In this document: in pieces, positions 1 through 10,400 of the stretch | Numbering within the stretch: position 1 is the first letter of the stretch | How the letters are laid out: every line of letters begins with the position of its first letter | Assembly (NCBI RefSeq): GCF_000350225.1 | Contig: NW_005179061.1 | Coordinates: 1 to 64,000 of the forward strand | Direction of reading: 5' to 3' | Length of the DNA: 64,000 bases | From: Chondrus crispus | Lineage: Eukaryota; Rhodophyta; Florideophyceae; Gigartinales; Gigartinaceae | Program-made: the position numbers and the translations under genes | Notes under the pieces: generated by a model | Databases searched by the model: none | Told to the model about the DNA's origin: nothing | The model's input: only the letters and a program-made list of their open reading frames with translations

Positions 1-3000
1 AGTTCTCATGGATCTAACCGTCAGCAGAACTGGAAACGCCAGCATGAAAGGCGCTGCTGGAAATGCGGCCAGCTGGGTCACATTTCTCGTAACTGTAAAA
101 AGAATGAAGGAAACAATCTTCAAGTGTCTGTGGATTCAAAACAAGGCACCGCGCATCATGCCACCATGCTTATGGCGGGATTTAAAGGGCATGCGGATAC
201 CATCTTGCTGGACTCTGGCGCATCGGACCATATGGTCAAGCACCGCGATTGGCTCGTGAATGCCAGAAAGATCACCCCGAGACAGATCGTAATCGGAAAC
301 GGAGCCTCTGTCCAGAGTTGCTGCATCGGTGACATGCCACTGGATGTCTTGGTTCACAGCGAATGCGATGCAGCCCTTGTGCACCGCCGAACGATCATTC
401 GCGATGTGCTACTGGTTCCGCGGCTTGAAGCCAACCTGTTGTCTTGCTCTGCGCTTTGTACCAAAGGGTACCAAGTCAAGTTCAGTCGCCATGGGTGCAT
501 AGTGTTGCGAAATGGCTTGGTGGAGTTTCAGGGCTGGATGCAAGGAGGCGTTTATGTACTTTCCGTACAGAGTACTCCTCTTTCTGGAAACTCTGCTTTT
601 GTTGCCAAATCATATGCAGAAAAGCTCTGGCATGATCGACTTGGACACGCCCATCTCGACAGTATACGCAAATTGTCACAGAAGGGAGCTGTGACTGGAC
701 TTGACCTGAGCTTAACGAAAAAGTCTGTTAACGAATGTGACGCATGTGCACAGGGCAAAATGCACAAGGACGCAATGTATGCGAAGCCAGTCAGATCTTC
801 ACGTCGCGGTGAGATCATCCACAGCGATGTATCTGGTTTGATGCCTGTTAGATCCCTTGGTGGCTCACTGTATTACGTCACATTCATTGATGAATTCTCA
901 GGTTACATCGTGGTTGTACCAATTGCTCGGAAGGGCGATGTTCTAGCAAGGTTCAAGAAATTTCACCCGTGGTTTGAACGAAAATACGACTGCGTTATCA
1001 AACTTTTATACTGTGATGGGGGAGGAGAGTACGTAGCTTGTGATGGGTACCTGGAGGAGCACGGTATCGAACGTCAGAACTTACCAAGCTACAGCCCGGA
1101 ACTTAATGGCATGGCTGAGAGGGCAAACAGGACACTTGTTGAAGCAGCTCGCGCAATGATTTTTCATGCCAATATGCCCAAGTCCTTTTGGGCTGAAGCT
1201 GTCACGCATGTCGCAGATATCAGGAACAGATTCTTTTGCCCAAGAAGTGAATCAAAGACTTCCTACGAGCTTCTAACCGGGAACAAACCTCGAGTTAGTC
1301 ATCTTCGCGTGTTTGGAAGTCGTGCTTGGACGCACGTACCCAAAGACAAGCGGCGCAAGCTGGATCCCAAGAGCGTGGATGGTGTGGTCATCGGTTGCTT
1401 TGAGAACAAGTTGTACAAAGTATGGCTCCGCCGTGATAAGGCCCCAGTCCTTGTCAGACATATTCGCATTCTGGAGAACTCTTTTCCCAACAAGGAATGG
1501 TACTCCTCTGCTGACAGCTCGGCATTTGTCTGGGAGGACGAAAATGGCTCTGCTGTAGTATCCAGCGGAGCCGAAAATCACCCATCCGATGAACCGTCTA
1601 CCCCGGGATCCACTTCCCATACAACATCTCCCTCCGATGTTTCCGATGTTCAGAACGCACTGACGTACTACCCGGCGGTTCCATCTCAGCATGGAGTGCA
1701 AGATGAGTCTGAGGCAAATATGGACGTGTCTGAACCTCAGGATGCGCCGCAGGATGACGAAACGATAATACCGGAAGACATTGCCCCCGCACCTAATACT
1801 TCTAACGTGCAGCCAGACCCTACAGGATCCACAGCAGGATCTGGGAGGTATCCAACTCGTTCCAGAAACCAGCCTGATTTCTTCAACCCTGGGAATGCTT
1901 TTCTTGCAAGATGTGACGGAGAACCCACTACAGTAGCCGAAGCAACTTCACGACAAGATGGTGCCAAGTGGAAGGAAGCCATCGAGTCGGAATTGGCCTC
2001 GCTGAAAGCGCATGACACCTGGGCTTCCGTGCACCTTCCTGAAGGTGCGAAGTTGCTACCTACAAGGTTTGTGTTCAAGCGCAAGCTCCACGAAGACGGC
2101 ACTGTGGCTCGATACAAGGCTCGACTGGTCGTCAAGGGTTTTATGCAAGGAGATGTAGACCACACGTATTCTCCCGTTGTGGACTTCAGTACTGTACGCA
2201 CTGCTCTGTCTGTTGCAGTTCAGAAGGGGTACTTTGTTCATCAGATGGATGTTAGGACTGCGTTCCTACACGGAGATATAGACGGTGACGTCTATATTGT
2301 GCCTCCAGAAAACTCGGGCATCCCGTTGGCAAACGGACAGGTCTTGAAGCTTCGCAAAGGTCTTTACGGTCTGAAACAATCCCCGCGCCTATGGTTTGAC
2401 AAATGGAAGATTGTCATGGAAGAACTGCAATTTCGACAGCTGAGATCTGACCCGTGCCTGTTTCGACGTGATGCCGTATGGATGCTACTGTATGTGGACG
2501 ATGTAATCATCATGGGACCGAGTTTGCAATCTATTAAGTCTGTCAAGTGCATGCTGGCAAGCAAGTTGGACATGAAGGACATGGGAGAACTTGGGCAGTT
2601 CTTGGGAGTGTCTTTTGTACGCCGTGAGGAATGTGCTTGGCTGTCTCAAGGTCACTACGTTTCTGAAATCCTGTCCAGGTTTGGGATGGAGTCGTGTAAA
2701 CCGGTCAACACCCCTGCATGCCAGCCCAACTATAATCAGAGCGATATGTCACTCGTGGACAAGCGGAACTACCAAGAAATTATCGGTGCCCTCCTGTTTT
2801 TGGCGACGCGAACGAGACCGGACATTGCTGCAGCAGTGAATTTGCTATCTCGTTGTTGTGAAAAACCCAACAATGTCGCCTTGGTGGCGGCGAAGCGAGT
2901 CCTCAGGTACCTAAAGGGCACTGCAAACCTAGCCCTACGCTTGAAGAAAAGTCCGGATGGACTTCAAGTGTTTTGTGACTCCGACTGGGCCGGTGATAAG

Positions 3001-3450
3001 AAAGACCGCAAGTCTACATCTGGTGTACTCATGCGGTTCGCAGGCTCAACGATCTTTTGGAAAGTAAAGAAACAGGATTGCGTTGCGCTCTCAACAACGG
3101 AAGCGGAGTTCATTGGGCTGAGCGAAGCATGCAAGAGTGCAATCTGGATTCGTGCGCTGTTACAAGACTTCGATATTTCGTCGGTGGGTCCTACCCTCGT
3201 CTTTGAGGATAACCAGGGCGCAATAACCTGGGCAGTCGACGGCATCCGTAAGGCCAAGCACGTAGCGATAAGGTTCAACTTCGTCAGGGATCAAGTCAAG
3301 CGTGGTTTGATTAACGTCCAGTATTGCCCTACAGAAAGCATGTTGGCAGATCTACTCACAAAGCCACTTCTTCGTGTGCGCTTTCAGACTCTACGAACCC
3401 AAATCGGAGTGGAAACTTTCGATCAACACAAGAGCAAGAAGGGGACTTGA
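1..3450 (+). CDS. Copia-1 gag-pol polyprotein, C-terminal part
   Basis: The frame is open from base 1 to the stop at 3448-3450. In order it shows a CCHC zinc knuckle (CWKCGQLGHISRNC, about 55-96), an aspartic protease site (DSGASD, about 211), an integrase zinc region and catalytic core (about 630-1180), a serine/threonine-rich linker, reverse transcriptase with YVDD at about 2491-2502, and Copia RNase H (about 2960-3350). The polyprotein makes cDNA in virus-like particles and integrates it. A start near base 124 would leave out the zinc knuckle, so the true start lies outside the window. Confidence 0.93.
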   Translation, partial: SSHGSNRQQNWKRQHERRCWKCGQLGHISRNCKKNEGNNLQVSVDSKQGTAHHATMLMAGFKGHADTILLDSGASDHMVKHRDWLVNARKITPRQIVIGNGASVQSCCIGDMPLDVLVHSECDAALVHRRTIIRDVLLVPRLEANLLSCSALCTKGYQVKFSRHGCIVLRNGLVEFQGWMQGGVYVLSVQSTPLSGNSAFVAKSYAEKLWHDRLGHAHLDSIRKLSQKGAVTGLDLSLTKKSVNECDACAQGKMHKDAMYAKPVRSSRRGEIIHSDVSGLMPVRSLGGSLYYVTFIDEFSGYIVVVPIARKGDVLARFKKFHPWFERKYDCVIKLLYCDGGGEYVACDGYLEEHGIERQNLPSYSPELNGMAERANRTLVEAARAMIFHANMPKSFWAEAVTHVADIRNRFFCPRSESKTSYELLTGNKPRVSHLRVFGSRAWTHVPKDKRRKLDPKSVDGVVIGCFENKLYKVWLRRDKAPVLVRHIRILENSFPNKEWYSSADSSAFVWEDENGSAVVSSGAENHPSDEPSTPGSTSHTTSPSDVSDVQNALTYYPAVPSQHGVQDESEANMDVSEPQDAPQDDETIIPEDIAPAPNTSNVQPDPTGSTAGSGRYPTRSRNQPDFFNPGNAFLARCDGEPTTVAEATSRQDGAKWKEAIESELASLKAHDTWASVHLPEGAKLLPTRFVFKRKLHEDGTVARYKARLVVKGFMQGDVDHTYSPVVDFSTVRTALSVAVQKGYFVHQMDVRTAFLHGDIDGDVYIVPPENSGIPLANGQVLKLRKGLYGLKQSPRLWFDKWKIVMEELQFRQLRSDPCLFRRDAVWMLLYVDDVIIMGPSLQSIKSVKCMLASKLDMKDMGELGQFLGVSFVRREECAWLSQGHYVSEILSRFGMESCKPVNTPACQPNYNQSDMSLVDKRNYQEIIGALLFLATRTRPDIAAAVNLLSRCCEKPNNVALVAAKRVLRYLKGTANLALRLKKSPDGLQVFCDSDWAGDKKDRKSTSGVLMRFAGSTIFWKVKKQDCVALSTTEAEFIGLSEACKSAIWIRALLQDFDISSVGPTLVFEDNQGAITWAVDGIRKAKHVAIRFNFVRDQVKRGLINVQYCPTESMLADLLTKPLLRVRFQTLRTQIGVETFDQHKSKKGT

Positions 3451-3837
3451 ATATGATGTGTTCTTGTCAGGATGATCCGTCGGGCATACAGTTTGGTTGC
3501 ACAGGTCTGAATTCGTCTCCCGTGATTACTACGCTTAACGTACTACTGTATGTTTTTTCATATTGAGATTTTAAGGGTTTATCTACGCGCGCATTTGCGC
3601 GCTCTAGCGTTTATCTCCGCGTATTAGGGTCACTACCGTGATCTATTGTTGGCGTATTCCGTAGTATCTCCCCACCCACCGATAGCTGGACACTAGTGGG
3701 TGGTTATGTGTGGTTATGTGTTCTCGGCAGGCTTCTTATTCTCTATAAAGGAGCGTGCCTGTTGTTCAGTATACTGACAACGACACAGTAAGGGCAAAAG
3801 ACAAAAGAATCACCTGCTTCCCATCCCACCACTGCCA
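3448..3837 (+). repeat. Copia-1 probable 3' LTR
   Basis: The segment starts with TG just after the purine tract and overlaps the gag-pol stop codon. It carries a TATA-like CTATAAAGG at about 3743 and ends with CA at 3836-3837, just before array sequence begins. The partner LTR is outside the window, so both ends are estimates from the TG/CA rule and from the join with the array. Confidence 0.5.
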
Positions 3838-4052
3838 AGTGAAATCATGCTTGAATCACGATCTCACCTGCGCTCATGCGCTCATGCGCTCATGCGCACG
3901 TCAGATCATCCACTCACTGTCTGTCTCTCCTACGATAAATGTCGACTCTCACTTCCACCCTCAGACAAATGCACCTCTGTACATCAACAGAACAAACACA
4001 CGTGATGCACCGGACTGTGCGCCTCCCTTTCCCTTCCCGACATCCACCTTAA

Positions 4053-5618
4053 CCCACCGCACCGACCGCACTGACCGCACAGACACCTCCGACACAACCG
4101 CTTCAACCTCGGCTTCCATTCTGTTTGGGCCGTGGTTCACGAATACGAGTCCTCTCTTTTGAAAGGTAAGTCTCGCACTGGTGTCCCGGCGACCGCACCA
4201 AAGAACATATGTGAAATGGGCGGCCTCCTTGCCTGCGAGACTTACCGCAACAGCGCTTGAGAGAGATGCTGTTGCTAACGCGAGTCACCGCTTGTTTTTT
4301 CGGCGCTTTTCGTTCTTTCTGTTTGTATTTCTTTCCTATTTACACGACGCACTGGCACTGTTTCTTCATTTTTTGCCGTGCAGGCAACGGACTGGCACCC
4401 AGACGTTTTGCTCACGTTCCAGGACGTCCATCTTGGCCTTCCGGGTCAAGCACGCCAGAGGTACGGTTTACACGCAGACATATAGGCAGAAGAAAGAGCG
4501 ATCTGAAAATGCGGTTTGGTGTTTCTTCTTTGTCTTCTTCTTTATGCACGCAGGTGAATGTTATATTAAAGAATTGGGTTTAGAATTCACATGTACGGTA
4601 CAGTGTAGTAAGAGTCTTTATTGGTAAGAATAGAGGTGTTAAACGTTTCAAACGTTTCGTTCGCACGAAAAGGTTTGCCAGCAAAGGAAGAAGGGTAGAG
4701 TCTGCAAGCGCGGAAAATTGCGAAACACAGAGGCGGAAGCAAAAGGTTACCGAGAATGACACACGATAACAACTGGCTGTTGTGCTGATTGCGTGAAGAG
4801 TGGCGGCTGTCGGCGCGGCATACTTAACCTTTGGGGTGGTACGGACGGGCGAATGGTATCTGCGGTTTTGATACTTGTTTCTTGCCAGTCACACGCCTCC
4901 TGTACCTCGCATTAACCCCGCCCCCGTTTTGGCTCTCGACGGCGCCGTCCCCTTGTGCCGCGCCCGTTCTCCACCAACCCCTTTTGCCTCCTTGACCCCC
5001 TACCTACTGCCGTCGTCTCATGCCAATTGTCCGGCACTCACACCATCGTCGTCTACGGCCCTCTGTTCTCCCTCTTCCGCATGCTCTCTCCCTAATACGC
5101 CCTCCGTCGCCGCAGCACAGTCCCCTTCCCACCTCTCAGTTACGCTGCCATCGCTTTCGTTGAATACCCCCGCTCTCTACCTAATACACCCTCTGTCGCC
5201 GCAGCACAGTCCCCTTCCGACTTCCCCTTCCGATCTCTCACACCATCGTCGTCTGCGGCCCTCTGTTCTCCCTCTTCCGCATGCTCTCTCCCTAATACGA
5301 CCTCCGTTGCCGCAGCAGAGTCCCCTTCCGATCTCCCCTTCCCACCTCTCTGTGACGCTGTCATCGATTTCATTGAACACCCCCCAATGTCCCCAATGTC
5401 CACGCGCCCCTTCCCCTTCCAACCGCAAGTGGCGAGCAAACATCCTCGAGTGCTTCAATACAGTCCCCATTCCCTCCCATCTCCTCAGTCGACGAGTATG
5501 CAATGATTTCCAGCGCCCAGCATCCCCAGTTTGTCCCTCAATTCACTCCGTCGGAAGAACATGCTTCGCATATGACCTTTCTCACAAGCCCCACATCATG
5601 GTCACCGCTCACAATTAA
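4053..5618 (+). other. candidate spliced transcript (unit 1; repeated in all units)
   Basis: Three segments look like GT-AG introns. The first is 4166-4383 (AAAG|GTAAGT, CTAAC at 4275, long T-rich tract, GTGCAG). The second is 4461-4553 (AGAG|GTACGG, T-rich tract, CACGCAG). The third is 4624-4888 (TTG|GTAAGA, TTTCTTGCCAG). Joining the four blocks keeps one frame open from about 4053 to 5618, entering the Ser/Pro-rich region in its long frame. I see no ATG in that frame, so the start would lie further upstream, or the RNA is non-coding. The middle exon-like blocks are 77 and 70 nt. The product resembles nothing I know. The units are recent copies, so their shared open frame is weak evidence for selection. 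Confidence 0.45.
4165..4246 (+). other. hairpin that pairs the first 5' splice-like site
   Basis: GGTAAGTCTCGCA at 4165-4177 is a perfect 13-base inverted repeat of TGCGAGACTTACC at 4234-4246, with a 56-base loop. The left arm contains the GTAAGT of the first intron-like segment, so the folded RNA would hide that splice site. The arms are conserved in the other units that I checked by eye. Confidence 0.6.
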
Positions 5619-5822
5619 ATTGATTCCAATACCCTTCAACCTAACCCCCAATTTCTCCAGTTAACGTTCCGCACCGCCCACATCCCGCCCAACCCGCCCA
5701 ACCCGTGCTGGAAACCGGATCGGGAGCGCAACACACCCGGAATGTAGAATCGATAAACATACCTCCACCTCCAGACTCCCGGCCGAAACACCTTTCACAC
5801 TTAAAAACTCCTCTCCCAGCAG

Positions 5823-5982
5823 CGGCGGAGAGCGCGGAGAGCGCGGAGAGCGCGGAGAGCGAGAGCGCGGAGAGCGCGGAGAGCGAGAGCGCGGAGAGCG
5901 CGGAGAGCGAGAGCGCGGAGAGCGCGGAGAGCGAGAGCGCGGAGAGCGCGGAGAGCGAGAGCGCGGAGAGCGCGGAGAGCGT
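5823..5982 (+). repeat. GCGGAGAGC minisatellite (unit 1)
   Basis: A 9-base motif GCGGAGAGC alternates with shorter GAGAGC steps. Because the period is a multiple of three, frames on both strands stay open (AESAES on one, LRA/LSA or PRS on the other). Copy number varies between units: about 9270-9357, 12876-13035, 16569-16680, 24625-24783, 28218-28350 and 31808-31912. Confidence 0.9.
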
Positions 5983-6426
5983 GGAAAGATTGGAGATGCC
6001 AGGGACAGTAGGGATGGTGGGAGATTACAGAGAATGGGAAAAAATATGTCGTAAGTGCACGTACCCAGGGGGCGTGTTCTCGACGTGGACACGTTTCACA
6101 TCCGGATCTCGAACACCTGACACAGTACCCTTGGTACAGTACATGGCAATCACAGCCATGTACTGTACTGTGCGCGTGTGGAGGTGAAGGTACCTACTTT
6201 TAAAAAAGTAATGTTTAACCAAAGTGCACAATGGTGCGGTGAGCGATGATCGCTCACACGCAGAAGCGAGTTTTTTACTTGTTCAATTCACTGTAACATG
6301 CAAGCCGCGGACAACCTTCAAATTATAGAAGCAATGTTGATTGCGAGGACAAATGCATACCTTTAAATACCGTTGGTATCCACACTGTGTCGCCGCAGAG
6401 TCCGCTGTTTGGGTGAGAGGAGTTCG

Positions 6427-6564
6427 TGGCAGAGTGGACAACCGGTTGCTGGTGGTGCAGTTGACACTCTGCGCCTGCGAGGCCCTGGGTTCGATTCCCG
6501 CCCGGTGCCCAACTTGGTTGCGTGCCCAAGTTGGTTGAGCCACTTGGGCACCCAACCAAGTTGG
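6427..6564 (+). repeat. tRNA-like (SINE-head) module with 23-bp hairpin, unit 1
   Basis: TGGCAGAGTGG (6427-6437) matches the Pol III A box and GGTTCGATTCC (6488-6498) matches the B box. The spacing is longer than in an ordinary tRNA. The flanking bases do not form an acceptor stem, and the T stem has one mismatch, so this is a tRNA-derived sequence, not a working tRNA. Directly after it, 6509-6531 pairs with 6542-6564 (22 of 23 bases) around a 10-base loop. The arrangement resembles a SINE head or a Pol III-transcribed small RNA. Confidence 0.6.
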
Positions 6565-7025
6565 CCCGGGCAAAATTCGTAGCTTACCTAGTTACTTAGT
6601 TACTTTCTTTTTTTTACTTTCTTCCTACTTTCTTCCTACTTTCTTCCTATTTTCTTCCTATTTTCTTCCTACTTCTTTCTGCTTTCTTTCTGTTCTCTTT
6701 CTGCTTTCTTTCTATTGCCTTTTTATTGTATTTGTATTGTATTTGTATTGTTCCTCCTCTCCTCACCAACCTCGTCTTGTCTATGTTCATCTACTTGTTC
6801 GTCTCCGTTTCGATCGAGTTCAAACGCGCACGGGTCTTAGCGACAAACACTTTTCTCTCTCCTCTCGCTAAACCTATTCCTTTTACACATTACGCAATCC
6901 AAATACTCTAAAACTAAGCCTTTCGCCCTTCCAACGTCTTCCCGCTGCCTCCCCCCCCCCCAAATCCATCATCCTGCACACTGCCTCTTGCTTCCCGGCA
7001 CGCACAGCAGCCCGAGGCGTTAGCG

Positions 7026-7140
7026 ATGACGTCCCCACGTCCCCACGTTCCCACGTCCCCACGTTCCCAGCGATGACGTCCCCACGTCCCCACGTTCCCA
7101 CGTCCCCACGTTCCCACGTCTCCACGTCCCCACATCCTCA
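7026..7140 (+). repeat. CGTCCCCA/CGTTCCCA minisatellite (unit 1)
   Basis: Eight-base steps CGTCCCCA and CGTTCCCA alternate, giving a G-rich complementary strand (TGGGGACGTGGGAACG). In unit 1 the adjoining GCGATGACGTCC is included in a duplication. Corresponding tracts: about 10479-10555, 14108-14215, 22239-22320, 25803-25917 and 29404-29500, with differing copy number. Confidence 0.88.
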
Positions 7141-7451
7141 CGTTTTTACCCTCCCCCGTAGTACACAGCCCAAAATGTGGCCTTCCGAAGTCCGCGACAG
7201 GAAGCAGCGGGACCAGCGAAATGCGTGGAATCAGGGGAGGCGGAATGCAAATCGATCGTATGCATTTAATTGGTTGGATCTGTCCCGTATGGCGAGGGGT
7301 TTCGGACCCTAGAAACCGGGATCGGGAGCGGAAGACACCCGGAATCTGGAATCGATGAACGTGCCACCCGGAATCTGGAATCGATGAACATGCCTCCAGA
7401 CGTCCGGCTGAAAACACGTTTCAGACACGCACCGAGGGTCCTTCCAGGCAG

Positions 7452-10400
7452 AAATCATGCTTGAATCACGATCTCACCTGCGCTCATGCGCTCATGCGCT
7501 CATGCGCACGTCAGATCATCCACTCACTGTCTGTCTCTCCTACGATAAATGTCGACTCTCACTTCCACCCTCAGACAAATGCACCTCTGTACATCAACAG
7601 AACAAACACACGTGATGCACGTGATGCACCGGACTGTGCGCCTCCCTTTCCCTTCCCGACATCCACCTTAACCCACCGCACCGACCGCACTGACCGCACA
7701 GACACCTCCGACACAACCGCTTCAACCTCGGCTTCCATTCTGTTTGGGCCGTGGTTCACGAATACGAGTCCTCTCTTTTGAAAGGTAAGTCTCGCACTGG
7801 TGTCCCGGCGACCGCACCAAAGAACATATGTGAAATGGGCGGCCTCCTTGCCTGCGAGACTTACCGCAACAGCGCTTGAGAGAGATGCTGTTGCTAACGC
7901 GAGTCACCGCTTGTTTTTTCGGCGCTTTTCGTTCTTTCTGTTTGTATTTCTTTCCTATTTACACGACGCACTGGCACTGTTTCTTCTTTTTTTGCCGTGC
8001 AGGCAACGGACTGGCACCCAGACGTTTTGCTCACGTTCCAGGACGTCCATCTTGGCCTTCCGGGTCAAGCACGCCAGAGGTACGGTTTACACGCAGACAT
8101 ATAGGCAGAAGAAAGAGCGATCTGAAAATGCGGTTTGGTGTTTCTTCTTTGTCTTCTTCTTTATGCACGCAGGTGAATGTTATATTAAAGAACTGGGTTT
8201 AGATTTCACATGTACGGTACAGTGTAGTAAGAGTCTTTATTGGTAAGAATAGAGGTGTTAAACGTTTCAAACGTTTCGTTCGCACGAAAAGGTTTGCCAG
8301 CAAAGGAAGAAGGGTAGAGTCTGCAAGCGCGGAAAATTGCGAAACACAGAGGCGGAAGCAAAAGGTTACCGAGAATGACACACGATAACAACTGGCTGTT
8401 GTGCTGATTGCGTGAAGAGTGGCGGCTGTCGGCGCGGCATACTTAACCTTTGGGGTGGTACGGACGGGCGAATGGTATCTGCGGTTTTGATACTTGTTTC
8501 TTGCCAGTCACACGCCTCCTGTACCTCGCATTAACCCCGCCCCCGTTTTGGCTCTCGACGGCGCCGTCCCCTTGTGCCGCGCCCGTTCTCCACCAACCCC
8601 TTTTGCCTCCTTGACCCCCTACCTACTGCCGTCGTCTCATGCCAATTGTCCGGCACTCACACCATCGTCGTCTACGGCCCTCTGTTCTCCCTCTTCCGCA
8701 TGCTCTCTCCCTAATACGACCTCCGTTGCCGCAGCAGAGTCCCCTTCCGATCTCCCCTTCCCACCTCTCTGTGACGCTGTCATCGATTTCATTGAACACC
8801 CCCCAATGTCCCCAATGTCCACGCGCCCCTTCCCCTTCCAACCGCAAGTGGCGAGCAAACATCCTCGAGTGCTTCAATACAGTCCCCATTCCCTCCCATC
8901 TCCTCAGTCGACGAGTATGCAATGATTTCCAGCGCCCAGCATCCCCAGTTTGTCCCTCAATTCACTCCGTCGGAAGAACATGCTTCGCATATGACCTTTC
9001 TCACAAGCCCCACATCATGGTCACCGCTCACAATTAAATTGATTCCAATACCCTACAACCTAACCCCCAATTTCTCCAGTTAACGTTCCGCACCGCCCAC
9101 ATCCCGCCCAACCCGCCCAACCCGTGCTGGAAACCGGATCGGGAGCGCAACACACCCGGAATGTAGAATCGATAAACATACCTCCACCTCCAGACTCCCG
9201 GCCGAAACACCTTTCACACTTAAAAAATGCAGACACGCACCGGCGCACCGAGGCTCCTCTCCCAGCAGCGGCGGAGAGCGCGGAGAGCGCGGAGAGCGAG
9301 AGCGCGGAGAGCGCGGAGAGCGCGGAGAGCGGAGAGCGCGGAGAGCGCGGAGAGCGTGGAAAGATTGGAGATGCCAGGGACAGTAGGGATGGTGGGAGAT
9401 TACAGAGAATGGGAATTCATGGGAGAGGGCCAAAATGTCGGCAAAAATATGTCGTAAGTGCACGTACCCAGGGGGCGTGTTCTCGACGTGGACACGTTTC
9501 ACATCCGGATCTCGAACACCTGACACAGTACCCTTGGTACAGTACATGGCAATCACAGCCATGTACTGTACTGTGCGCGTGTGGAGGTGAAGGTACCTAC
9601 TTTTAAAAAAGTAATGTTTAACCAAAGTGCACAATGGTGCGGTGAGCGATGATCGCTCACACGCAGAAGCGAGTTTTTTACTTGTTCAATTCACTGTAAC
9701 ATGCAAGCCGCGGACAACCTTCAAATTATAGAAGCAATGTTGATTGCGAGGACAAATGCATACCTTTAAATACCGTTGGTATCCACACTGTGTCGCCGCA
9801 GAGTCCGCTGTTTGGGTGAGAGGAGTTCGTGGCAGAGTGGACAACCGGTTGCTGGTGGTGCAGTTGACACTCTGCGCCTGCGAGGCCCTGGGTTCGATTC
9901 CCGCCCGGTGCCCAACTTGGTTGCGTGCCCAAGTTGGTTGAGCCACTTGGGCACCCAACCAAGTTGGCCCGGGCAAAATTCGTAGCTTACCTAGTTACTT
10001 AGTTACTTTCTTTTTTTTACTTTCTTCCTACTTTCTTCCTACTTTCTTCCTACTTTCTTCCTACTTCTTCCTACTTCTTTCTGCTTTCTTTCTGTTCTCT
10101 TTCTGCTTTCTTTCTATTGCCTTTTTATTGTATTTGTATTGTATTTGTATTGTTCCTCCTCTCCTCACCAACCTCGTCTTGTCTATGTTCATCTACTTGT
10201 TCGTCTCCGTTTCGATCGAGTTCAAACGCGCACGGGTCTTAGCGACAAACACTTTTCTCTCTCCTCTCGCTAAACATATTCCTTTTACACATTACGCAAT
10301 CCAAATACTCTAAAACTAAGCCTTTCGCCCTTCCAACGTCTTCCCGCTGCCTCCCCCCCCCAAATCCATCATCCTGCACACTGCCTCTTGCTCACGAGAC

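Larger units (their letters stand above)
1..3837 (+). mobile_element. Copia-1: Ty1/copia LTR element, 3' part
   Basis: This is an LTR retrotransposon of the Ty1/copia (Pseudoviridae-like) group. The window begins inside its gag-pol frame, so the 5' LTR and most of gag lie to the left. The domain order gag knuckle, protease, integrase, reverse transcriptase, RNase H is diagnostic for Copia, because Gypsy elements place integrase last. A purine-rich stretch at 3430-3444 precedes a TG at 3448 that I take as the start of the 3' LTR. The element abuts the first unit of the tandem array at 3842. It is a different family from the two Copia-2 copies in the same window. The visible part looks whole. 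Confidence 0.93.
3842..7451 (+). repeat. array unit 1
   Basis: This is the reference unit. Its modules are: the (GCTCATGCG)n tract (about 3871-3900); intron-like segments at 4166-4383, 4461-4553 and 4624-4888; a Ser/Pro-rich open frame to 5618; block A (about 5705-5830); the GCGGAGAGC minisatellite (5823-5982); a 12-bp stem with 7-nt loop (6136-6147 with 6155-6166); the tRNA-like module with hairpin (6427-6564); a pyrimidine tract (about 6600-6770); the CGTCCCCA/CGTTCCCA minisatellite (about 7026-7140); and block B (about 7305-7451), which is a diverged relative of block A. This unit's block B contains a short internal duplication of the segment around CCCGGAATCTGGAATCGATG. Confidence 0.93.

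Noticed and set aside
4817-4840. U1 snRNA start (ATACTTAACC)
   Set aside because: The similarity to ATACTTACCTG is short, and the following sequence lacks the U1 stem-loops and an Sm site.
5661-6187. Proteins from open frames over the GCGGAGAGC minisatellite
   Set aside because: The frames are open on both strands because of the 9-bp period. They code only for AES, PRS or LRA repeats and vary with copy number.
6427-6500. A functional tRNA gene
   Set aside because: The A and B boxes match, but no acceptor stem forms, the T stem has a mismatch and the spacing between the boxes is too long.
6883-7417. Minus-strand GTWGRGDV-repeat protein
   Set aside because: It is produced by the CGTCCCCA/CGTTCCCA minisatellite; frames on both strands are open and length differs between units.
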